64,000 bases of DNA from Setophaga petechia (Eukaryota > Chordata > Aves > Passeriformes > Parulidae): contig JANCRA010000008.1 of the NCBI GenBank assembly GCA_024362935.1, positions 36,397,074 through 36,461,073 on the forward strand. The letters run 5' to 3'. The position numbers were made by a program, and so were the translations under genes. Shown here one piece after another: positions 12,930-22,150 of the stretch (position 1 is its first letter; each line of letters starts with the position of its first letter). Below the pieces are notes generated by a model. That model was not told where the DNA came from and did no database searches. It worked only from the letters and a program-made list of their open reading frames with translations.

Positions 12930-13908
12930 CTACTTAGGCAGGTGAATTGAAGCAGCAGTAGCAGCATGAAACCTTGCAGACTAGATGACTCAGAGTCTAT
13001 TCCAGCTGTCACTATAAGGGAATGGATCCCTGTTCTTATTTTTCAATTTTCGTAATAGAAATTTTTCTTTCATTAACTACATGTGGAAGCAATCAGACAC
13101 CACCTTCAATTAGGTCTATTGAAGAATTTCCTTGTTTGGAAGAAGTTTGCAATCTCAAAAGTGAACTGTCAGATTGACAGAAAGCATTTGACTTCACTTT
13201 ATGGCACCCACTTAGTGCAATTAGTTGAACCAAATCTAGCTCACTCTATAACATTCCCTGAGAATTGGGAATCTAGAGACAGTATTACTCAGTTCAGGAC
13301 TCCTTTTTATCCCATTATCCATTGAGTCCTTAATTTATTTCCTTTCTCTCTTGAGTTTTTGTGTTCCCAGATTTCTCACTTTCTATGGGAAATTTCTAAT
13401 TATGTGATTAAATGTTTCATGAAGTAACACAGAGCAAGATACTCTGTGGTGTATTGGTTTTATTTATAGATGATATCTGCATGTACATTTCAAGGCTGCT
13501 CAACTTAGCAGTGGGAAAGTAAAGAAACCACTGTAGATGTGAGAAAATCAGGGAAAAAAATACTGTGTAATCCACAAAGTGGGACACTTACCTGAGTTTG
13601 AAGGAAACTTTATTGCTTTGGTCTAATAATATTTTTCACCATTATATAGTGCATATATCAAGGCCAGAAGCTGCAAAAATTCTCTGCAAACTTTCTAATT
13701 TGGATTGAAAATATCACTCTTTCCAGAATCTGACATCTAAGGCAAAAGGAAGAGAATGATCTTTAAAATGATAAACATCAAAAGAAAAAATTGGAAAAAA
13801 AAGGTTCTATGCATTCCAAGTGAACACGCTATTTTCTGAACTCTGGGCCTGAAAGAGGGGGACTATTTTGAAGAACATAAATGATTAGGCATATTCAAAA
13901 ACTGCCCA

Positions 13909-14672
13909 TCAGTGCCATTCCAGGAAATGAAAAAGAAAAATCCAACAGGATGTAATCATAAGGCACAAATCAGTGCTTTCAAAAGGAGCTGCCTTCAATG
14001 TCACAAGGGAAGATGGTGAAGCCTGATGATCAGTGATGGGACAGAATAGCTGGTAGCTAGAATGAGGAAAATATGGCAAGAGAAAAGTCAGACAGAAAAG
14101 AGGGAGATGCTTAATGAAAGTATAATATGTAAAGGATGAACATTTTGGCAAGTCAGGGAGCTGAAGTAAAGCATCAGGGAAAAGGAAGTGAAAGTGATCA
14201 AATGGATCATTTAACAAAGAAGCCAAAGAAAAGTGCAGGTTGCTGAGGGAAGCAGAGAGATTGAGGCTGAAATTAGAGAGGAAAGCTGAAATGTAGTGAG
14301 ATGATTGGCAGTGGTAGGATATGACTGCAGCTGTAAAGAAGAGAGGGACTTCCTGCAAGTGCTGAAAATGAAAGGAGAATTGAGAGGGTTGCAGGGAATG
14401 ATGAGGGGTACCAAGTACGAATAAAGGATCTGGTCTACAGTGAAAAGATAAAATATTTCAGGTTGTATGTCAGTAAAAGTGCTGTGAATGGCTGTATTTT
14501 TGTTCCATTTTATTTTATTATATTTTATTCTAAGGATGGAGGAAATGTCCCAGAGCAAGGAAAAGGATAACAATAGAAATGGCCATAGAAATGACACAAC
14601 AGCACACGGGTGGTAAAGGCTTTGAGGAGAACAGATAAGTGTGATGGGAAGAACAGGCATGCAGGATGGCAC
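13909..14672. other. Purine-rich strand-asymmetric block
   Basis: The plus strand is strongly enriched in A and G over about 750 bp, with many GAAAG, GGAAAA and GAGAG words. Stop codons are consequently rare on the pyrimidine-rich minus strand, which holds two overlapping open frames of 149 and 153 codons (13909-14358 and 14211-14672). They are rich in Ser, Leu, Pro and Phe, as expected from CT-rich DNA. They overlap in different frames and match no family that I know. I read this as compositional bias rather than a gene. No short period was seen. Confidence 0.55.
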
Positions 14673-15519
14673 TTTTCAAAGAGTATATTAGAGAGCTGGT
14701 TGAAAAAATATGGTTGTGGGAATCTGGATTTGTACTAGTTTGAAAAGGAGAACGACAAAATAAAAAAGGACATATCTTGAGTCTGTAGAAATATAAAGGT
14801 GCTGGATATAGTACTACAGTGTGAGAAGTTTATATGGTATATTTATTCTGAATATGGATGTGGATAAGGAGATGTACAAAAATACTGTGGAATAGGTAGA
14901 CATCACTGCAGCATCTGTGAGCCATCAAAAGCTTTCATGGAAAACAAAACATTGACAGTTTATTTTTTTCCATGCTTATGAAATTGTTTCTCTGGATCTC
15001 ACCCACTGTGCTCACAGAAGCAAAAGTAATTGGTAATCCAACAACTGAGAATGCATGAAAGTTTTCTGAAAGCACATCAAAGTTGCAAAATTAGCTGCAA
15101 TGTTTAATGAGGTTCCCTTAGTTGTATGTCAGTTGAATGAGGTTTCTGGATTCTAAAGCTGTTCCAAGTGACATAATTTTCAAGGTTAAAATCCTTCTTG
15201 TCTATGTGGTTTCTTTGCGCTGAAGAGGTACAGAAGCAGCATACACCATTGGGTAGGCTTTTAGATGTGTTCTTTAATGAAATCTGAAAGCTTTCCATCT
15301 CAGTTTGATCTACTTCCACATATTTTACATCTGCTCAGTAATTCATAGTGTGCCAACACTTTACCCTGTAACTGCAAGATGGATGCTTCCACTAAAATGT
15401 TGCATTCAAATACTGGAAGTACAAAGCTCATATTTTTAACTGAACAGTCAGGATTACAGATTGTCATCACTTTTCAGAAAGCTGGACATATTGTTAAAAA
15501 TAACTATATGAAATTGTCC
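14673..15519. other. Unique AT-rich non-coding DNA
   Basis: Nothing was recognised. The minus-strand frame at 15104-15319 (71 codons) shows no domain or conserved pattern that I know. Confidence 0.6.
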
Positions 15520-15600
15520 CTGGTCTGATTTGCTGTAGCAGATGGACTAGATCGACTCCCGAGGTCCTTTCCAGCCAAATTGTGATTCTGTGGTTCTCAG
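15520..15600 (+). mobile_element. CR1 LINE, 3'-terminal fragment
   Basis: This is a short piece of the conserved CR1 3' end in plus orientation. ATGGACTAGATCGACTCCCG and GAGGTCCTTTCCAGCC are followed by TGTGATTCTGTGGTTCT, the decayed form of the 8-bp ATTCTATG tail that marks CR1 termini. Only about 80 bp remain. CR1 copies are usually severely 5'-truncated, so a fragment of this length is normal. Confidence 0.7.
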
Positions 15601-17325
15601 GTATTGCTGTGAAAGAACACTTTGATTCATGTGTACAGAATAATCTGGTTACCCTAGAGTATATGTTAATGAAACATGATATTCAGAGAAAAACCTCTCA
15701 TTGACACATGTTAGAGGATGAAATTCCTATTCTGGACTTCAGTTTAATGTAAAGAGTCAAGTTCTTTTTTGTATCAAAGATGCAATCTTTATGTTTACCC
15801 AGCATAAAACTCCCTATATGGCAAATCATTGTGTTTTTCTATTGAATAAGTGCTGGACTGGGCCCTGGATGTAAATGGAATTTAATTAATAATATATTGT
15901 TTCTCCTATAAAATAGTATTTTATCTTTAAATCTTAAGTGAATAAAGTGCATATTTGGCTGTGGATTCATCACTATAGGATCACAACGCTGTTTTCTAAA
16001 GACATTTCTGTCATCTGTAAGTAAAGGACTATTGCATCACGCTACTTATTCTGGTTGTCCCTTATTCCTATAAGAGAATGGCAAGAGGACAAAAGCCACT
16101 TCTAAGGTGTTGCAGAACTGTAGTACAGGGATTGAGCACCATCTTGTGGAATAAAGAGAAACCTGCAGAAGGTTCCTTTTTCCCATTCAGAGAAATTATT
16201 GTGAAAGGCATAATTTAATAAATTTCCTGTTGAAAATTTTCCTTGTTGAAGTTTTGAGCAGGTAGGGATAAATTTACTACTACATATATCACATTAATAA
16301 GAAATATTAGAGTTTAAATTGTAAGGAGATAGAGCCGTGGGACATAATGTTGGGTGAACATTTTTTTTAAGACAGGAGATGACAGAAGTATTGTCTAATG
16401 AACTACTAATATTTTAAAATATATGCTGAAATATTGGATTTCAGAACTCAGGCTTTTAGATCCTTTAATAATTCATTTTCCCATTTGTTTAAAAAAAAAG
16501 AAAATGCCACCTCCCAGTAATCCTGTAGATGCATTGCACAATATTTATGAAAATAAATCAATGTATCCTCAGATAAGCATACAGACACTTCTACAATAAG
16601 ATTTCGTAACCTGTTCAATTAAAATTTTCCTTTGAAGAATGTTAATGTTAGTATTAATGGCAGCTGAGGGAGAAAAATAAAGTCATTATTTATGTGTTTA
16701 TGGCACACACTGTTAAACATGAAAAAATGTTTTTGAGATTGAAGAAAATCCTCTTTGATTTTAAAAGAAATACATCACTGAAAGGCATTCAATACTATAT
16801 TCTAAGTTCAGAATTTTTGCGGATATAATAACTCATGCCTGCACATATATGACAGGAAAATCTAGCCTGTGAGCCTGTGTATTTTGTGCAGATGTAAATA
16901 TGAGATTGTCTGACACTGGGTTTTCTTAATTAGATTAATTTGAGATAAAAGGGTAGCGGGGGGAATGTAATTAAAAAAACCCCAACAAATAGGCCAGAAA
17001 TATCTACTCATCAAAACTGCACAAAAGCACTTAGTGGGTGTTCATAAAATGTCAAGCACACAACTCTTGTATGAGTCATAGTGAAACACACAAAATCTCT
17101 GTCTCCTTCCAGAAAATTACCTTTCCAAACCAGCTTTAAAAATTATGTGTCAATTGAACTTCTGAAAAACCTCACCCTGTGATTGTAACTTTTAGTGGTT
17201 CCATTGAGACTTTCAGTGAAACAAATGTTCCCAAAACTCTTACCTAGGTTACCTTGCTCATGTTACATTTCTAAAATAAAGGCATGTCTTGCAGCTCACT
17301 GGGTGTCACTTGGCCTCAGCACTTT
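15601..17325. other. Unique AT-rich non-coding DNA
   Basis: This stretch separates two CR1 3' ends of opposite orientation. No coding frame, array or further transposon was recognised. Confidence 0.6.
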
Positions 17326-17805
17326 TCATAGAGTCATAGAATCACTAAGGCTGGAAAAGATCTGCAGATAATCAAGTCCAACCTTTGACTTCATATCACC
17401 ATGCCCACTGAAACATTACACAATTCCACATACACTGTATTTTTTTAACTCTTAAACACAGAGATGATGATTCTGCCACTTCCCTGGGAGCCTCTTCCAA
17501 TGTTTTATCACTCAGTGAAGAAATTCTTCCTGATACCCAACCTAAACCTCCCCGGCTTGATGCCATTTCCCTTTGTCATATCAGTTAAGTCCCTAAGAAA
17601 GAAGCTGACCATCACCTCACTACAAGCTCCTGTCAAGAATGTGAAGAAGCAACATGGTCTCTGTCCCCTGAACCTCCTTGCTCCAGACTGAACAGCCCCA
17701 GCTCCCTCAGCCACTCCTCATAGGCATTATGTTCCAGAACCTTCCCCAGCCTTGTTGGTTTTTTCTGCAACTCTGTGACTCTGTGCCAAAGGACATAAAT
17801 GTAAC
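17326..17805 (-). mobile_element. CR1 LINE, 5'-truncated copy, minus strand
   Basis: This is the reverse complement of about 480 bp of a CR1 3' region. The plus strand begins with the inverted tail (TCATAGAGTCATAGAATCAC), then has AAGGCTGGAAAAGATCTG and AATCAAGTCCAACC. It continues through the characteristic CCACTTCCCTGGGAGCCTCTTCCAATG, GTGAAGAAATTCTTCCTGAT, CCAACCTAAACCTCCCC and CTCCAGACTGAACAGCCCCA blocks. These read back into the end of the ORF2 reverse-transcriptase region and the 3' UTR. Two open frames of 75 and 68 codons lie inside it and are not genes. Its 5' end is ragged near 17805 and almost abuts the pentamer array. Confidence 0.93.
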
Positions 17806-17818
17806 TTCCCAGAGTGTG

Positions 17819-18115
17819 AGGGAAGGGAAGTTCCGGGAAGTTCCGGGAAGGGAAGTTCCGGGAAGGGAAGTTCTGGGAAGGGAAGTTCTGGGAAGGGAAG
17901 TTCCGGGAAGGGAAGGGAAGGGAAGGGAAGGGAAGGGAAGTTCCGGGAAGGGAAGTTCCGGGAAGGGAAGGGAAGGGAAGGGAAGGGAAGGGAAGGGAAG
18001 GGAAGGGAAGGGAAGGGAAGGGAAGGGAAGGGAAGGGAAGGGAAGGGAAGGGAAGGGAAGGGAAGGGAAGGGAAGGGAAGGGAAGGGAAGGGAAGGGAAG
18101 GGAAGGGAAGGGAAG
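17819..18115. repeat. (GGGAA)n pentamer microsatellite with TTCCGGGAAG variants
   Basis: This is a pure G/A pentamer array of nearly 300 bp. The first part (17819-17965) mixes GGGAA units with inserted TTCC or TTCT blocks, giving repeated TTCCGGGAAG. The rest is about 30 uninterrupted GGAAG units. TTCCGGGAA occurs six times (17831, 17841, 17856, 17901, 17941, 17956) and TTCTGGGAA twice (17871, 17886). Because 5 and 3 are coprime, all frames lack stops over a 15-nt period. This produces artificial open frames of 152 codons (+) and 147 codons (-). G-tracts every five bases fit the G-quadruplex pattern G3N2. Confidence 0.98.
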
Positions 18116-18365
18116 AAAGAAGATATAATCAAATAAGAAAAGAATCCCAAGCCAAAAGCTTGTAACTTCTTTTGTCCTCCTCTCTCTTTCCTTGATCTAT
18201 GTGAGATAAATGAAGATTGCCCACAGTTTTGTAATTTTTGATAGCAGTGATGTTAGTCTCGAAAGGATTACCTACTTCACTGAAGACATGGTTAGGGTTT
18301 TGGGAAATGATTTTTTTCCACTAATCTGTTTTGCATATACTCCTTAAGCAAAAAAGACTAACAAG

Positions 18366-18440
18366 ATAATAATAATATTATTAATATTACTATTAATATT
18401 ACTATTAATATTATTATTAATAATAACTATTATAATTAAA
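18366..18440. repeat. TAA/TTA-rich self-complementary microsatellite
   Basis: About 75 bp consists almost only of A and T in TAATAA, ATTATT and TATTACTATTAATATT words, with the C positions recurring every 12 bases (TTACTATTAATA). The stretch can pair with itself over most of its length. Confidence 0.9.
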
Positions 18441-21400
18441 CAATGAAAATTTGTCCCACAAAAAAGTTTTCCTTCAGAGACACTGTTTATTTCATTCTTG
18501 CTGTACAAATGTAAACTCTTCTTTATATCTTTGGAACAATTTACTTTTATAACACTTCCTTATGCAAGTATTAAAACTGACGCCTTTTTTTATTTTTGTC
18601 AAATTGCCTCATGATATTCTGTCTGTGATCTTAAAATTGCAAAGTGTCTCAAAGAGATTGAAGCCTAAGGGGTAGATAAAACTTATGGGAAAACTGGGAC
18701 TTGTCTCCGTAAGCAAGTAAAAATCTTTTATGGAGCTGAAGGGGTCTGGAATTTACAAAAAGTAGTTTTTTTCTATATGCGAGGGATATAAAGATAAGTA
18801 TATGTGCTAAATTAACTATAGATTGACTTTTATTTTTGTCTATCTCTTTTGTCAGACAATTTTTGCCAAAACTTTTACAAAATTTTGTGTAAATTTTCTA
18901 CAAAAATTCTTTATTCTTTGTCCCAGATCATGTGAATAAGAATATCTCTTTGAGATATTTTTCTTTCTTTTTTTCTTGGACATAATTGTCCTTTAAAAAC
19001 CCAGAGTAATTCTAGATGAACTGTGATGTAATATTTTTATTTCTGACAGTTTTATTATGTTATGCATTTCTCAGTTGATGTTCTTTGGTGCAGTGCCAAT
19101 ATAATGCTTTAGATTTCATTCATTTGATCAATGTCTAAATTAATTTTTTAAATTTATCTAGATGTCTTGCCAGAAGGTCACTGCATGAATTAAGTAAAGG
19201 ATTAATGGTGGAAATTATAGGAAATTACAGGAAAGACTCTCTCAAACCCCACAATCCGAGGAGGTTATTATGGTCAATGGAACTAATGCAGGGCCTGCCT
19301 CCAATAGTCTGGAGAAGCTCTGAGGTGCCTGATAGGTCTCTCATGTTTGTAGTCCAGGAAGCTTCAAAGTTACAGGTAGAAAAAGCATTTTTCTCTAGTG
19401 AAAAAAAGGAATTTCTGAGAAATTCTACCTTCATCTTAAGAGCAGACTCTGGTCTGCTTGCTAAGAGCATTCAACTGTTTATTCCTACCTGATAGTCTAA
19501 AAATTTAAATCCTTCACATAATTCTTACTTTTCGCATGTTATACATCCTAGTAGAGACACAGAAAATGACCCTGTAAACAGAGTTAATTTTTTACAGTAC
19601 CTGAGGGGGCATGGACATGAGCATGTCTGAGTTTATTCTACTCCAATGAAGGGCAGGGGTAAGGGACATGGTAAAAATTAAAAATATATGGATATAACAG
19701 CTGCATGGGAAGACTTATGCCTTCTTTAGAGATTGGAATAAGAAAGTGTATGGACCAGACCTTAGGTTTGTTGTATAAATGTATTTATTATTATACTGAA
19801 GTCTTTGGGCCACATTGTTGAAATTCTTTTGAAGCTTTATCAAAGGTTGATGTTTTAGGTGCTAAATTCAATAATTCATCTTACATTCAAATGCATACCT
19901 AGATGCGTGTGAGGAAGGGAGTCCTCCTTATTTGCAGTAACATGTTTGCAACACCCAATGTTTTTTTCTTAAATTTATCTTGAATGAGAAGGAAAGCAGC
20001 CTCTCTTGAATTTAGGATCGATGTACTTGAAATGCTGAGCAGATGCTTAGAGAAGAACATGACAAAATATAATCTGCAGCATGCATTTAAGTCTAGCTGT
20101 GCTGCCTGGACTAATGCTGCAGGTGCCTGACAAATGTGGCACAGCTGACACAAGTCCAGTACACAGTTATGTGCTTGGATTCTCTTTGTGAGCTTATTTT
20201 GCTCGAGAGGAAGCAGGTGAGTTAATCCTTTCCATCCCAGAGCTCTCTGCCAGCAAAGTAGCTGATAAAGACTTGAGGCTTTATCAGGCTCAAGTAGGAT
20301 TATCTCTTCCACTTTTAAATTAAGTATGTCCTAAAATGTTTTAAGCAAATAGTTTCACAAGTCAAGCAGAAAGTTATCATCTCTAAAATCTAAATATCAC
20401 CAAAAATAATCTATATTCCTTAGGGTTTCCCTCCCTGTCCTCCCTCCAAAGACCCTGAGCTGGAAATTACCTTTAGAATAAATCAGGACAATACAGGTTC
20501 ACATTTTGAGGAGTGCAGTACCTTCATCAGCTCAAAGCTGGGAAAGTTACAGCCTGAAGTCAGAGCTTCCCCTGGAAAAACTATGCAAAATGTATCCCAA
20601 GTAGCCAATTTTTTTAAAACGGATTTCATTATTGTTTAGTTGTTAATAAAAGAAGGAAGAAAGAAAAGAATAAAAGTACTATCCTACAGACAGCAGATGG
20701 ATTACATTGAATATTCCTTGCTGAACCAGATAGTTTGACAGACACAAGTATCATTTCATCCCTAAACATAACAGTCATCCTCAGGGACGATGGAAAAAAC
20801 TCCAGGTAAGAATGGAAATTACTTTTAAAAAAAAATTGGCGAATTAATGCTACTCAGAATTGAGATCCCCATTAAGTGCCTAACTTCATGTAAAAACATC
20901 CATTCCTGTAGGTCAAAATTAACTTTCAAGAAATATTTTAAATGATTTCTAAGAACAGATTGTGCTTTCAATACCGTATGTTGTATGATATGAGCGGGGT
21001 GTGATTTCCAGAGGTATTTTGGTTGTAATGAACTTAAAGTCAGTATGGAGTTTATGCAAACAAGAAAGAAGAATTTGACATTATATGATATTCTAATGTA
21101 TTAAGGCTGTAATGCAATTAATATATCCCATAATAAAGACATAGATTCATTTGTCATCATTCCAAGAAAAAGCACCTTCTGGATTTAAAACCTGTTCTGA
21201 AATATGTAACAGATGGTGATAGGATGAAATTCACTACAAAAACAACATTATTTTCTCTATAATTAGTTGTATAAATGAGTCATATTTGATTTTGAACAAA
21301 TACACCAACAGCTGTAACTCTGTATATATCATAGTTTTACATTGAATTTATACAGGCATTGTGGGAACCAGAAATTTCCTGATAATTTTACTTTGAATAA

Positions 21401-21561
21401 CTAAGAAGACAAAAGTATTTTAAAGAAGAAATTCAATCAACAAAGTGTTCTTCTAACGGAAATAAATTATTATTTTTGGATAGGCTATTTATTTTTCTTC
21501 ATCAAAGTTATTAATTTTTGGACTACTCTAGTTTCAGTGTTTGTTCCCTCAGCCCCTACTT

Positions 21562-21588
21562 ATGATGATGATGGTGATGATGATGATG
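21562..21588. repeat. (ATG)n / (TGA)n trinucleotide microsatellite
   Basis: A run of about nine TGA/ATG trinucleotides with one GGT interruption, in non-coding context. Confidence 0.9.
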
Positions 21589-21772
21589 GTTACACTAATT
21601 AAACCACAGTGAAATATAATTAGAATGAGCTAAAAATAAAATACAATATCAAGATTTAAAAAAAAAAATGTCAGGGTATTAAGCATAAAAATCTGGTGCA
21701 TAAAAATTTTAACTATTTTAACATAATAGAACATGTACAAATACATGTATTCATAGAAAGAAATATACATAC

Positions 21773-21794
21773 ATATATATATATATATATATAT
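21773..21794. repeat. (AT)n dinucleotide microsatellite
   Basis: Eleven uninterrupted AT units flanked by TACATAC and GTATGC, so the whole stretch is a near palindrome. The minus-strand Tyr/Ile-rich open frames over it are artefacts. Confidence 0.95.
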
Positions 21795-21974
21795 GTATGC
21801 AAAAAAACCACACATGCACAAATGTAACATAGACTTTTAAGTTTTAAAACATGTAGATATTTTAAAATGTTTACCATTGCTTTCTTGTTTGAATTGTGCA
21901 AATTGCTTTCTGTAAATTCAATGTACAGTGGTGCTGATATATAATCTGATTAATGACTGTTTTCAGAAAGCTGC

Positions 21975-22150
21975 GGAAAGATTCAGTTTGGGTGGGAGGT
22001 CTTGAGGTCATCCTGCTGTAGATCTGATTCAAAGAAGGAGCAGGTTGACCAGGGCTGTGTCTAACCACGTTTTTAAAATCCCTGAGGAAAGAGACTCTAC
22101 AGCCTCAGTGCATCCTGCTGGTGCTTAACAATCTCCTACAGAGTCAAAGA
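21975..22150 (-). mobile_element. CR1 LINE, diverged 3' fragment, minus strand
   Basis: The plus strand carries the inverted 3' region of an old CR1. AGTTTGGGTGGGAGGTC, GAGGTCATCCTGCTG, GAGCAGGTTGACCAGGGCTG and TGTCTAACCACGTTTTTAAA correspond to the avian CR1 consensus blocks 'GGAAGGGACCTCTGGAGGTCATC' and 'GGTTGCTCAGGGCCTTGTCCAGCC'. It then has GACTCTACAGCCTC. Many substitutions and small indels mark it as older than the copy at 17326. The upstream limit is uncertain by some tens of bases. Confidence 0.75.

Larger units (their letters stand above)
7601..13880. other. Unique AT-rich non-coding DNA
   Basis: No gene or recognisable transposon was found. It contains T-runs (8358-8365, about 11530-11556, 12849-12861), a purine-rich stretch (9500-9790) that produces minus-strand open frames of 84 and 63 codons, and a 25-bp palindrome at 11684-11708. 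The minus-strand frame at 10369-10722 (117 codons) matches no family that I recognise, and its composition is that of the neighbouring DNA. It is treated as chance. Confidence 0.6.
18116..21974. other. Unique AT-rich DNA with small microsatellites
   Basis: No gene was recognised. The minus-strand frame at 19899-20312 (137 codons) is the longest open frame here that is not caused by a repeat. It has no domain that I know and no obvious splice framing on its own strand. A consensus splice donor on the plus strand (CAG|GTGAGT at 20214-20222) is noted separately. The microsatellites at 18366-18440, 21562-21588 and 21773-21794 are listed separately. Confidence 0.55.

Noticed and set aside
13909..14672. 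Two overlapping minus-strand frames of about 150 codons
   Set aside because: They are explained by the CT-rich strand composition. They overlap in different frames and show no recognisable domain.
17678..18150. Open frames of 152 (+) and 147 (-) codons with Gly-Arg-Glu-Lys or Pro-Ser-Leu repeats
   Set aside because: They translate the GGGAA pentamer array on both strands. The array is a microsatellite next to a CR1, with no gene structure.
19899..20312. 137-codon minus-strand frame as a gene
   Set aside because: There is no known motif and no splice or promoter context on that strand. A single open frame of this length is expected by chance in 64 kb.
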